Of a stretch of 64,000 nucleotides of DNA, positions 55,671 through 63,821 are shown piece by piece. This DNA comes from Saprospiraceae bacterium (lineage in GTDB: Bacteria > Bacteroidota > Bacteroidia > Chitinophagales > Saprospiraceae): positions 1,958,501-2,022,500 of the forward strand of contig JADJYQ010000001.1 in NCBI GenBank assembly GCA_016719615.1, given 5' to 3'. The number at the start of each line of letters is the position of its first letter. Position 1 is the first letter of the stretch. The translations under genes were made by a program, and so were the position numbers. The notes under the pieces are model-generated. The model searched no databases. It saw nothing but the letters and a program-made list of their open reading frames with translations, and had not been told where the DNA came from.

Positions 55671-56558
55671 TTAATGCATAGGTTCTCGGACTTTTCGTTC
55701 TAAATACTCTATAATTTTACCAGCTATATCAACACCAGTCGTTCCTTCAATCCCTTCCAATCCAGGAGAGGCATTTACCTCCAATACCAATGGCCCTCTA
55801 TTTGATCTTAAGATATCAACACCAGCGACCGCCAAGTCTAATAATTCAGCAGCTTTTAAAGCAAGGGATTCCTCTTCACTGCTTAAACGCACCATGTAAG
55901 CATTGGCGCCCCTGTGAATATTGGAACGAAATTCTCCCGGCTGGGCTTGACGCAACATAGCACCTACCACTACGCCATCAACTACAAAAGCTCGTAAATC
56001 TGACCCTTTTGCATCCTGTATAAATTCTTGAACCAATACATCCTCTCCCACCCTATGAAAGCCTTCCACAATGCTCAAACCCTGACTTCTTGATTGGGTC
56101 AGAATAACGCCAAGACCTTGTGTACTTGACAATAATTTGATCACTGCTTTATCTTTTGAAATTTGGTCATAGACCATTCCAGCACAAAAATCACCGGCTG
56201 CAATCCCAGTCTTTGGAATGTCAATACCATGCGTAGATAAAAACTGCATGCAATGAAGTTTATTCCTGGCTTTGAGCAGCGCATTTGCGGAAACAGTCGT
56301 TGGAATACCCATATATTCCAGTTGCCTGATGACTGCGGCCCCATATTCGGTAGCAGAAGCGCCAATACGAGGTATAACAGCATCAATATTTTCTACGGGA
56401 TCCAAACCTATGTATAATTGGGGTTTATTTTGCTCGACGATGATATTACACATCAAATGGTCAATAACATGAACAAAATGCCCACGCTTTTGTGCAGCTT
56501 GTATAAGACTTTGTGTACTGTACAGCGCTGCGTTTCTAGATAAGATCAATATTTTCAT
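55671..56558 (-). CDS. rimK: RimK-type ATP-grasp ligase
   Basis: About 295 residues from the ATG at 56558 (MKILILSRNAALYSTQSL, the RimK N-terminus); an upstream in-frame ATG at 56579 adds seven unlikely residues. ATP-grasp core: GIPTTVSANALLKARNKL, KLLSSTQGLGV, VLVQEFIQDAKGSDLRAFVVDG, and the metal-binding end EVNASPGLEGIEGTTGVDIA. E. coli RimK adds glutamates to ribosomal protein S6; homologues may act on other targets. Heads the four-gene minus-strand run. Confidence 0.92.
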   Translation of the reverse strand: MKILILSRNAALYSTQSLIQAAQKRGHFVHVIDHLMCNIIVEQNKPQLYIGLDPVENIDAVIPRIGASATEYGAAVIRQLEYMGIPTTVSANALLKARNKLHCMQFLSTHGIDIPKTGIAAGDFCAGMVYDQISKDKAVIKLLSSTQGLGVILTQSRSQGLSIVEGFHRVGEDVLVQEFIQDAKGSDLRAFVVDGVVVGAMLRQAQPGEFRSNIHRGANAYMVRLSSEEESLALKAAELLDLAVAGVDILRSNRGPLVLEVNASPGLEGIEGTTGVDIAGKIIEYLERKVREPMH

Positions 56559-56735
56559 CCGGCTCAGACTATTGCTCAAAGATGTGCCAATATACTTGCT
56601 TTATCTAAAATTCAGATGAAGAGTTTCATTTTGAATATGGCTGCACTTCTGTCAATTGCTAAATTTAGATGAATTTCTAAATCCAATTCAAGATTCCAAA
56701 ACATTCTTTGTATTCTTGTCTAAGCAAAGAATCAA

Positions 56736-57410
56736 ATGGAACGAAATAAAAAAGCAGAATTGGGATGGGTCATGTTTGATTGGGCCAATTCGGCATATTC
56801 TCTGGTAATCTCAACGGCCATTTTTCCCATTTTCTTTCTCGAATTTTCTGATAAAACATTTCAATTTGGGACCATATCCATTTCAAATGCTTCTGTATAT
56901 GCCTATTCAGTATCATTCGCTTATATCGTCGTTTGTTTTGTAACACCCATACTTTCTGGGATTGCAGATTATGGCGGATATCGCAAATTATTCATGCGCA
57001 TATTCACTACAGTCGGTAGCCTTGCTTGTATGAGTCTTTTCTTATTTGACGGACCTTCATCTCAAAACCTTGCACTGTTTTCTTTTATGCTGGCTACCGC
57101 CAGCCATGCGAGTTCTCTTGTATTTTACGATTCCTATTTAAACCAATTGGTACCTGTAAACAGAGCAGATAAATTGAGCGCGATGGGTTATGCCTTTGGT
57201 TATATCGGTAGTGTCATTCTTATGTGTCTTAATATTGCCATGATCCAAAAACCTGAATTTTTTGGCATCCAGCGATGCGACAACAGCTACGCGCATTGCA
57301 TTTCTGAGTGTGGGACTCTGGTGGATCTGTTTCTCTCAGCTAACATTTGTTTGGTTGCCAAAAGATCAAACCTCAAAATGGCAATCAGACTGGCTTACCA
57401 GAGGTTATAG
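56736..57410 (+). CDS. UMF1/Atg22-type MFS transporter, N-terminal part of a frameshifted gene
   Basis: Begins with the family start LGWVMFDWANSAYSLVI and has about six transmembrane segments up to GYIGSVILMCLNIAMIQ. After KPEFFG the reading is out of frame and ends at 57410; the true continuation is in the next entry. The break coincides with a run of six T (57258-57263); removing one T gives EFLASSDATTATRIAF without interruption. UMF1 proteins are vacuolar/peptide- or drug-type exporters by homology; substrate unknown. Confidence 0.8.
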   Translation: MERNKKAELGWVMFDWANSAYSLVISTAIFPIFFLEFSDKTFQFGTISISNASVYAYSVSFAYIVVCFVTPILSGIADYGGYRKLFMRIFTTVGSLACMSLFLFDGPSSQNLALFSFMLATASHASSLVFYDSYLNQLVPVNRADKLSAMGYAFGYIGSVILMCLNIAMIQKPEFFGIQRCDNSYAHCISECGTLVDLFLSANICLVAKRSNLKMAIRLAYQRL

Positions 57411-58011
57411 AGAACTCAATAAAGCCTGGACTTACGTTCATCAACATGTTTATATTAAACGCTTTTTGTTTGCTTTTTTCTTTTATAGTGCTGGTGTACA
57501 AACGGTCGTTTATCTTGCCAGTTCATTTGCTAAGCAGGAACTTCGATTTGAAACTGGCGAATTAATTGTGGTCATATTATTACTACAACTGGTTGCCATT
57601 GGTGGTGCCTTTTTATTTGCGTATATCTCGAGGAAAACACATAATTTTTATGCAATGAAAATAATGATCATCATTTGGTCACTCATTTGTTTATTTGCAT
57701 ATTTCGTTTACGAACAAATGGAATTCTATTTGCTTGCTACCATGGTTGGTCTGGTACTTGGTGGAATTCAAGCCATCTCCCGTTCGAGTTATTCTAAAAT
57801 GATTCCTAAAGATCATCCTGATATTACATGTTTTTTCAGCTTTTACGATGTCATCTATTATTTATCAATTGTATTTGGAACGTTTCTGTTTGGGTTTATT
57901 AATCAGCTTACACAATCTATGCGACTCAGCGTATTAGCTTTGATGGTATTCTTTTTTATTGCTTTTTTGATTATTAGAACCATTCCAAACAACCAAATGA
58001 GAAATGAATAA
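57262..58011 (+). CDS. UMF1/Atg22-type MFS transporter, C-terminal part of a frameshifted gene
   Basis: Continues the preceding fragment: DATTATRIAFLSVGLWWICFSQ, then about six more helices (FLFAFFFYSAGVQTVVYLAS, GELIVVILLLQLVAIGGAFLF, FYLLATMVGLVLGGIQAISR, VLALMVFFFIAFLIIRTIP). The TTG at 57262 is not a real start. Rejoined, the protein would have about 425 residues and 12 helices, the normal UMF1 size. Confidence 0.8.
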   Translation: MASSDATTATRIAFLSVGLWWICFSQLTFVWLPKDQTSKWQSDWLTRGYRELNKAWTYVHQHVYIKRFLFAFFFYSAGVQTVVYLASSFAKQELRFETGELIVVILLLQLVAIGGAFLFAYISRKTHNFYAMKIMIIIWSLICLFAYFVYEQMEFYLLATMVGLVLGGIQAISRSSYSKMIPKDHPDITCFFSFYDVIYYLSIVFGTFLFGFINQLTQSMRLSVLALMVFFFIAFLIIRTIPNNQMRNE

Positions 58012-58163
58012 GAATTTTAAACAATATATAGGTAAAAATATTTTAAAATTTTCAAATTTGGTTCTTTAATGAATTTACATTTAAAGAACATTAAAATATA
58101 GAAATTTTAAATTTTTACTTAAAAATTAAATAGATAATCTTTGCCAGATGTTAAAATATAAAA

Positions 58164-58541
58164 ATGAATATTCACACCATTCCAATAATATTTCGGAGCT
58201 TTTTATTCATTACATTTCCAATGATTTCAATCGCTCAAGATGGCAGCTTAGACTTAAACTTTGGAATGGATGGAATTGTTACTTCTGCAATTGGAAGCGC
58301 CCATGATATTGGCAATTCAGTAGCCATTCAAAACGATGGCAAAATAGTTGTAGCGGGCTACTCTGGAAATAATTTAGCCTTAATTCGTTATAACCACAAT
58401 GGTTCTTTAGATCACAATTTTGGTTCGCAAGGTATTGTCATTACAAATCTAGGATGCGCAAATGCTTCCGGAAGTTCACTCTTACTACAAATGGATGGCA
58501 AAATAGTCGTTGGGGGATATTGTGATTTTCCCAAATTATGA
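58164..58541 (+). CDS. Delta-60-repeat surface protein, N-terminal fragment
   Basis: Signal peptide (FRSFLFITFPMISIAQ), then delta-60 repeats: DGSLDLNFGMDGIVTS, NDGKIVVAGYSGN, NGSLDHNFGSQGIVIT, MDGKIVVGGY. The frame ends at 58541 after YCDFPKL; the true sequence, DFPNYDFSITRYLTNG, continues in the next frame, which implies one extra base in the TTTTCCC run at about 58525-58531. First piece of one gene extending to 59702. Confidence 0.75.
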   Translation: MNIHTIPIIFRSFLFITFPMISIAQDGSLDLNFGMDGIVTSAIGSAHDIGNSVAIQNDGKIVVAGYSGNNLALIRYNHNGSLDHNFGSQGIVITNLGCANASGSSLLLQMDGKIVVGGYCDFPKL

Positions 58542-58707
58542 TTTTTCAATCACGCGATATCTGACAAATGGATCATTAGACTCGTCTTTTGGCACAGTAG
58601 GCACAACGATTACAGCTATTCTCAATGGTGGTGATCAAGGTTTTGCTCTTGCCATCCAAAAAGATGGAAAACTAATTTTGGGAGGAATGACTTCTGAATG
58701 GCTCTAA
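58510..58707 (+). pseudogene. Delta-60-repeat surface protein, second fragment
   Basis: From FPNYDFSITRYLTNG to KDGKLILGGMTS, one more delta-60 unit. A frameshift at about 58697 and an in-frame TGA in place of a repeat residue (58769-58771, after LDQSFGN) interrupt the 58700-58790 stretch, which otherwise still encodes a repeat (DLALTRYHVNGRLDQSFGN). Not an independent gene. Confidence 0.65.
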
Positions 58708-58790
58708 CGGTGATTTAGCGCTGACCAGATACCATGTCAATGGAAGATTAGACCAAAGCTTTGGAAATTGAGGAATAGTGATTACGCCTG

Positions 58791-59702
58791 TTGGAATTGC
58801 TAATGATATTATACGTTCTATTGACATTCGCCGATGGTAAAATTCTAATTACAGGATTTAGTTACACTTCATCTAGTTTTTCATATGATTTTATTTTGGC
58901 CCGGTATCACTCGGATGGAAATTTGGATACTAGTTTTGGAAATAATGGTTTTATAACAACCGCATTTATACACAATACAAATGATTATGCAGAATCTATA
59001 AAAATACAACCTGATGGTAAAATTCTGGTGGGCGGTTATAGTTTTAATGGTTTCCTACTCGTTGCCAGATACTTAACGGATGGACAACTCGATCCTGCAT
59101 TCGGAAAAAACGGCATAACTTCCATACCTTTTGGATGTGCCTATCCAAATGACTATAGTCTTGCACTCCAGGAAGATGGAAAAATTTTGCTGGCAGGTTA
59201 TAACAATTCCAATTCAATGCATTCAGATTTTGCTGTAATCCGACTACATCAAAATGGTAGTATAGATTCAACTTTTGGCAAAAACGGTTTAACCAATACG
59301 CCGATTGGAAACTTAGATGACATTGCAAATTCTATAGCTATTCAGAAAGATGGTAAAATTGTAGTGGCGGGTAAAAGCAACAATGGAATCAATTATGATT
59401 TTGCCTTGGTACGTTACCATAATAATCTATCCGTAGCAACAAATAATTATAAAAAAAAGATGGATGTTTCATGTCATCCAAATCCATTCACCAGTGAAAT
59501 TAAAATCCAGCTAGATCAACATTTGGACAATGCCAGCCTTTTTCTTCAAAATGCCTTAGGAGAAAATGTAAAAAAAATCATCCATATTTCCGGCAACACC
59601 ATTACCCTCCAAAAAGGAAATTTACCTTGCGGTTTATATTTAGCTTATCTGGAACAGGATCATCATATGATTGCAACTATGAAATTGATGATCTTAGATT
59701 AG
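58791..59702 (+). CDS. Delta-60-repeat surface protein, C-terminal fragment with T9SS type A sorting domain
   Basis: After ADGKILITGF come four delta-60 units (DGNLDTSFGNNGFITT, PDGKILVGGYS, DGQLDPAFGKNGITS, NGSIDSTFGKNGLTN), then a type A sorting tail of about 80 residues: CHPNPFTSEIKIQL, NALGENVKKI, GLYLAYLEQDH, KLMILD. The first 12 residues from the TTG at 58791 are out-of-frame sequence. With the two earlier fragments it gives a protein of about 510 residues, probably an extracellular repeat protein exported by T9SS. Such repeats form beta-propeller-like structures. Confidence 0.78.
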   Translation: MELLMILYVLLTFADGKILITGFSYTSSSFSYDFILARYHSDGNLDTSFGNNGFITTAFIHNTNDYAESIKIQPDGKILVGGYSFNGFLLVARYLTDGQLDPAFGKNGITSIPFGCAYPNDYSLALQEDGKILLAGYNNSNSMHSDFAVIRLHQNGSIDSTFGKNGLTNTPIGNLDDIANSIAIQKDGKIVVAGKSNNGINYDFALVRYHNNLSVATNNYKKKMDVSCHPNPFTSEIKIQLDQHLDNASLFLQNALGENVKKIIHISGNTITLQKGNLPCGLYLAYLEQDHHMIATMKLMILD

Positions 59703-59714
59703 TTGTAATATTCC

Positions 59715-59786
59715 GGTGGACTTTAGCAAATCTTTAAGGATATTGAAATAAAAATTGCTTGCGATAAGCATAAATAAAAGTCCACC
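59715..59786. terminator. Inverted repeat between convergent genes
   Basis: GGTGGACTTT (59715-59724) pairs exactly with AAAGTCCACC (59777-59786), enclosing 52 AT-rich bases. The position between two convergent genes fits a bidirectional terminator, though the loop is long; it could also be a small mobile palindrome. Confidence 0.4.
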
Positions 59787-59821
59787 TAAGCAAATGAAAT
59801 GCATTAAAATAAAAACCTTGC

Positions 59822-61315
59822 TTATTGAATTTTTTCAAAACAACCCAAATCGGGTAATTGTCCATCACGTGGCTTACAATCCAAATCTAAAAGTAAGGTT
59901 GGAATAGGAATGGCTTTGCCATTAGCCACAGACAAGGAATCTAAATGAAAATCACCTTTGGTAAAATCCACAAATAATTGCTGTAAACTTTTATAATTCA
60001 TACAATTTTGGGTGTACTTACTTTCAAAATTTGGAAATGGCGTCAACAACTCCTTAATCCGATACAAACAATTTTGAAAAGCAGGAGAGAATGAAACGAA
60101 GTTATCTTCAACGAGCCATAATTCATCCTCATCTGATCCCGTAATGATGCAATTGCTAAAATTTGCAACCAGGGGATGTTTGTAAACAATTCCGCAAAAT
60201 GGAAAATCAATACATTGCGCATTGCTCAAATAAACAGCTGGTTCTGAATTACCCAAATTTGCAAATGTCGAATAATTGCATTCGATTTCACCTCCAATAG
60301 TGACAAATAAACTGGATTGCCCCTGATGGTACAACAGGCAATTTTGAATGACCAGTTTGGCAGAACTGCTTAGGATTCCGTACTGACTATTGTTATAAAT
60401 ACGGGTATTTGCAATTTTAAGTTCTGCGAGAGAATCAATATAAATGCCGATCAAATTGTTTTTAATAACTGCAAACTCCAAAATGTTTCCTTTACTTTCT
60501 GCATCGATAAAAATACCACCCCACTGCCCGGGGATATCTTTAAATCCGGGCTCCAGTCTTACACCCTGAAATATGACAGGCTTCTCTTTGGTGCCTATGA
60601 CTTCAATTCTGGCAGATGAGCCAATGATCAGCCGGCCATCATTATAAAAAAATACATTTCCATCAGAATCTTCCGCTTTTGTAAGTCCACCCCAGGCATG
60701 AATTTGTGTACCTGATTCAATTTTAAGGACCCCATTCTCGATGACCACGATGCCGTAAAGTATATAGGGCTTAGGATCATTCCAAATTAAACTTCCTCCC
60801 TGGAGGTCAATTACTGAAACTTGTCCTTTATTACTTTTTTGAGGATAGTAATTTGCATTTTGCCCCCAGGCTATTAAATGAACAAGTTCCTGGTTACCAT
60901 TGTATTCAACGAGAATTGAATCATGTTTAATAAAAGGACTCGCCTCAAGCGGTTCATCCGGATCTACAGTAACATCGCAGAATAAGTATATGCTGTCATG
61001 AGGACCGATTTCTACATTTTCAACTGTCTGTTTAGCGATTCCATCAACATTTAGGCGAAAATCAGACGCATTCCCGGAGAGAATTGATATCCGATCAATT
61101 TTTATAAAGTCCTTGTTTGGGTTATAAATTTTTAAAAAACGCGTAGCCGAACCAATGGTAGTGAAAACGGTATCAAACCTCAATGTATCGGGTTCAATTC
61201 TGATTTTATCTACCGGATTTGAAGTAAACGATTCCTTGTGACATCCATAACTCGACAAAAGCAATAGAAAACCTGCTGTAAAAATGCAATTCCAATAAAG
61301 TATTCGATTTAACAT
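59822..61315 (-). CDS. Lipoprotein with right-handed parallel beta-helix
   Basis: 497 residues from the ATG at 61315, chosen because it begins MLNRILYWNCIFTAGFLLLL with the lipobox LSSYGC. The longer frame to 61465 would run through the divergent small ORF. An N-terminal immunoglobulin-like part (TLRFDTVFTTIGSATRFLKIYNPN) precedes parallel beta-helix turns (FAVIKNNLIGIYIDSLAELKIANTRIYNNSQYGIL). It ends with DLDCKPRDGQLPDLGCFEKI, a common ending of such proteins. Surface or periplasmic; ligand unknown. Confidence 0.82.
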   Translation of the reverse strand: MLNRILYWNCIFTAGFLLLLSSYGCHKESFTSNPVDKIRIEPDTLRFDTVFTTIGSATRFLKIYNPNKDFIKIDRISILSGNASDFRLNVDGIAKQTVENVEIGPHDSIYLFCDVTVDPDEPLEASPFIKHDSILVEYNGNQELVHLIAWGQNANYYPQKSNKGQVSVIDLQGGSLIWNDPKPYILYGIVVIENGVLKIESGTQIHAWGGLTKAEDSDGNVFFYNDGRLIIGSSARIEVIGTKEKPVIFQGVRLEPGFKDIPGQWGGIFIDAESKGNILEFAVIKNNLIGIYIDSLAELKIANTRIYNNSQYGILSSSAKLVIQNCLLYHQGQSSLFVTIGGEIECNYSTFANLGNSEPAVYLSNAQCIDFPFCGIVYKHPLVANFSNCIITGSDEDELWLVEDNFVSFSPAFQNCLYRIKELLTPFPNFESKYTQNCMNYKSLQQLFVDFTKGDFHLDSLSVANGKAIPIPTLLLDLDCKPRDGQLPDLGCFEKIQ

Positions 61316-61347
61316 AGGGCTTTCCGCAAAGAAATTCGAAATAATTC

Positions 61348-61355
61348 TATTTTTG
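61348..61355 (+). promoter_or_regulatory. Candidate -7 box upstream of the 51-residue ORF
   Basis: TATTTTTG matches TAnnTTTG, 16 bp before the ATG at 61372. Confidence 0.35.
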
Positions 61356-61371
61356 CACAAAATACTCATTG

Positions 61372-61527
61372 ATGACTGAAACGAATCAATCCACAAAAAA
61401 AGACTGGCTGTATTTTTTAATTTCTGCCGGTGCAACTGTATTTCTATTGTGTTGCTATCCTGCATGGTTCTGGTTAGGTTTGCCTTTTACCTTGACATAT
61501 CTTACCAAGGCTTTGAGAGCACTCTGA
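61372..61527 (+). CDS. Small two-helix membrane protein (51 residues)
   Basis: Short ORF with an ATG, a charged N-terminus (MTETNQSTKKDW) and two hydrophobic stretches (YFLISAGATVFLLCCY and PAWFWLGLPFTLTYLTKAL). It lies 56 bp from the divergent lipoprotein start, has a candidate -7 box in front and is 31 bp upstream of a glycosyltransferase on the same strand. I do not recognise a family; codon content and position make it plausible, but it could be chance. Confidence 0.5.
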   Translation: MTETNQSTKKDWLYFLISAGATVFLLCCYPAWFWLGLPFTLTYLTKALRAL

Positions 61528-61558
61528 TCAAACGAACACATTCATGAAAACTTAAGTG

Positions 61559-62257
61559 ATGACCATTGACGTCATCATTCCTGCATTAAATGAAGAACAA
61601 TCGATTGGATTCGTTCTCAGGGACATCCCTAAACATCTATCCCGGACTATATACGTCACCGACAACGGCAGCAGTGACCGAACCGTTGAAGTTGCCCAAT
61701 CAGAGGGAGCTAAGGTATTATATCAAGCCCGGAGAGGTTATGGTTCAGCTTGTTTAAAAGCAATGGATGCCATTGCTTCACTCCCCTCCAATCAAAAACC
61801 TGATGCAGTTGCATTTCTGGATGCTGATTATTCTGATCATCCAGCTGAGTTAGTCTTATTAGTCAGAAAACTCGAAGAAAGTCAGGCGGACCTCGTCATA
61901 GGCTCCAGAGTCCTTGGCAAAGCACAAAAAGGATCTCTTACCACTGTTCAGCGATTTGGCAACAGACTCTCTACCTGGCTGATTGAAAAACTATTTGGAT
62001 ATCATTTTACGGATCTGGGACCATTTCGGATCATCAGATACGATGCCCTTTTAAAATTAAATATGCAGGATCCAGATTATGGCTGGACTGTGGAAATGCA
62101 AGTTAAAGCTGCACAACACAAATTAATGGCAACTGAAGTACCGGTAAGCTACAAAAAGCGAATTGGGAAATCTAAAGTTTCAGGCACAATTAGGGGCATT
62201 TTTGGCGCAGGTTCAAAGATTCTCTTTATAATATTCAAAACATATGTTAAAGGTTAA
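61559..62257 (+). CDS. Family 2 glycosyltransferase (polyprenyl-phosphate sugar transferase-like)
   Basis: 232 residues from the ATG at 61559 (a GTG at 61556 directly precedes it). GT-A fold: IDVIIPALNEEQSIGFVL, VTDNGSSDRT, the metal site AFLDADYSDHP, GSRVLGKA, TDLGPFRIIRYDAL and YKKRIGKSKVSG. This resembles dolichol/undecaprenyl-phosphate sugar synthases. There is no membrane anchor domain, so it probably works at the cytoplasmic face. Followed 69 bp later by another GT2 gene. Confidence 0.88.
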   Translation: MTIDVIIPALNEEQSIGFVLRDIPKHLSRTIYVTDNGSSDRTVEVAQSEGAKVLYQARRGYGSACLKAMDAIASLPSNQKPDAVAFLDADYSDHPAELVLLVRKLEESQADLVIGSRVLGKAQKGSLTTVQRFGNRLSTWLIEKLFGYHFTDLGPFRIIRYDALLKLNMQDPDYGWTVEMQVKAAQHKLMATEVPVSYKKRIGKSKVSGTIRGIFGAGSKILFIIFKTYVKG

Positions 62258-62309
62258 AATTGTGTTAAAAAAAATTGACTTTTATGCGTTAAGGCTGTTT
62301 TGATAGAAT

Positions 62310-62317
62310 TATTTTTG
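62310..62317 (+). promoter_or_regulatory. Candidate -7 box upstream of the second GT2 gene
   Basis: TATTTTTG matches TAnnTTTG, 9 bp before the ATG at 62327, supporting that ATG as the original gene start. Confidence 0.4.
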
Positions 62318-62326
62318 CAATCGAAT

Positions 62327-62464
62327 ATGAATACAATCCAGCTTTTGCTTATTGCCAAATATACTGGCAGTCTTTTATACATTACTGTTTTTTCCCTTTT
62401 ACAACTTGGCTTATTAAAAGCCTATCGGGAGCACAAAAACAAAAACAAATTTTACCGCCATTAA
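62327..62464 (+). pseudogene. 5' end of the membrane GT2 gene, out of frame with the rest
   Basis: Codes a 45-residue piece with an N-terminal transmembrane helix (KYTGSLLYITVFSLLQLGLL) followed by KAYREHKNKNK, then stops at 62462-62464. In the frame of the next entry the bases before its ATG read QKQKQILPPLNDGDHYP, the normal lead-in to a GT2 domain. One inserted or lost base in the A-rich stretch 62430-62450 explains the break. Confidence 0.65.
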
Positions 62465-62484
62465 ATGACGGGGACCACTACCCG

Positions 62485-63804
62485 ATGGTAACAGTTCAGC
62501 TACCGATTTTCAATGAAATGTTTGTTGTAGACCGGCTCCTGGATAACATTACAAAACTCGACTACCCTAAAGACAAACTTGAAATACAAGTTTTGGATGA
62601 TTCGACAGATGAAACTGCCGGCCACGCTGCCCAAAAAGTTGAATTTTATAAAAGTCAGGGCTTTGATATTCAGCATATTCACCGCACAGATCGGAAAGGT
62701 TTTAAAGCCGGTGCACTCCGCGAAGGAATGAAGACTTGTAAAGGCGAATTTATTGCCATATTCGATGCTGATTTTCTCCCTAATTCGAATTTTCTCAAAA
62801 CCAGTCTTCCATATTTTAATTCGGATAACATAGGCGTTGTTCAAACGCGTTGGGAGCATATTAATGAAGATTATTCCTTTTTGACAAAATTGCAAGCTTT
62901 CCAGCTCAATGTCCATTTTACTGTGGAGCAAGCCGGAAGGTATGCAGCAGGACATTTTTTGCAATTCAACGGTACCGCAGGAATCTGGCGCAAAACATGT
63001 ATTGACGATGCAGGTGGATGGCAGTCAGACACCCTCACAGAAGACTTGGATTTAAGTTATAGAGCACAATTAAAGGGATGGAAAATCAGATATGTTGAAG
63101 ATATCATTTGTCCGGCTGAATTACCGGCTGAAATGCATGGTTTGAAATCACAACAATTCCGTTGGATGAAAGGTGGAGCTGAGAACTCGAGAAAACTTCT
63201 GCCCATAATCCTTAAAGCTAAGCTTCCGCTATCTACTAAATTCCACGCTATTATGCATTTAATGGGCAGTGGCATCTTCCTGGTCATCTTTTGGGTATCA
63301 TTACTCAGCGTACCTGTATTATTTACGATGGATGATTTGGGATTAAAAGCGACTTTCCTCGGATTTTGTTTACTCGGAACTCTGGCAGTGATGTCTGTAT
63401 TTTATGAGGCCAATAATATGATGTGCTGGAAAGAAAAGAATGTAAAACATAAATTTTGGCGATTTTTATTGTTGTTCCCGACTTTTATGGCCTTATCCAT
63501 GGGATTTAGTTTTCACAACAGCATCGCAGTGATTGAAGGCTATATGGGTAAAAAATCAGCTTTTATCAGGACCCCAAAATTTAATCTGACTACTTTAAAA
63601 GATAAGGTTTTTAGAAATGGCTATTTAATTCAACAGCTCACCTTGCGAACATGGTTGGAATTTTTCATTTGTCTATACTTTGCATTTGCAATTGGTATGG
63701 GCTTTTATATTGAATATTATTCTTTCCTCTTGTTTCATTTCTTGTTGATGCTTGGTTTTGGATTGAATTTCTTTTATTCATTGCGCCATCTTAGTCTAAA
63801 ATAA
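62485..63804 (+). CDS. Membrane-bound family 2 glycosyltransferase (cellulose synthase/ceramide glucosyltransferase-like)
   Basis: 439 residues from the ATG at 62485, but the original start is probably 62327 (see the fragment). GT-A core: MVTVQLPIFNEMFVVDRLL, VLDDSTDET, AIFDADFLP (DxD), ALTED-type TLTEDLDLSYR, and QQFRWMKGGAENSR, the QxxRW motif of processive or lipid-linked enzymes. At the C-terminus are four or more helices (FLVIFWVSLLSVPVLFT, LGFCLLGTLAVMSVF, FLLLFPTFMALSMGF, FFICLYFAFAIGMGFY) and AVIEGYMGKKSAFIRTPKF. Likely makes a glycolipid or polysaccharide. Confidence 0.87.
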   Translation: MVTVQLPIFNEMFVVDRLLDNITKLDYPKDKLEIQVLDDSTDETAGHAAQKVEFYKSQGFDIQHIHRTDRKGFKAGALREGMKTCKGEFIAIFDADFLPNSNFLKTSLPYFNSDNIGVVQTRWEHINEDYSFLTKLQAFQLNVHFTVEQAGRYAAGHFLQFNGTAGIWRKTCIDDAGGWQSDTLTEDLDLSYRAQLKGWKIRYVEDIICPAELPAEMHGLKSQQFRWMKGGAENSRKLLPIILKAKLPLSTKFHAIMHLMGSGIFLVIFWVSLLSVPVLFTMDDLGLKATFLGFCLLGTLAVMSVFYEANNMMCWKEKNVKHKFWRFLLLFPTFMALSMGFSFHNSIAVIEGYMGKKSAFIRTPKFNLTTLKDKVFRNGYLIQQLTLRTWLEFFICLYFAFAIGMGFYIEYYSFLLFHFLLMLGFGLNFFYSLRHLSLK

Positions 63805-63821
63805 AAGATATCTTTATACCA

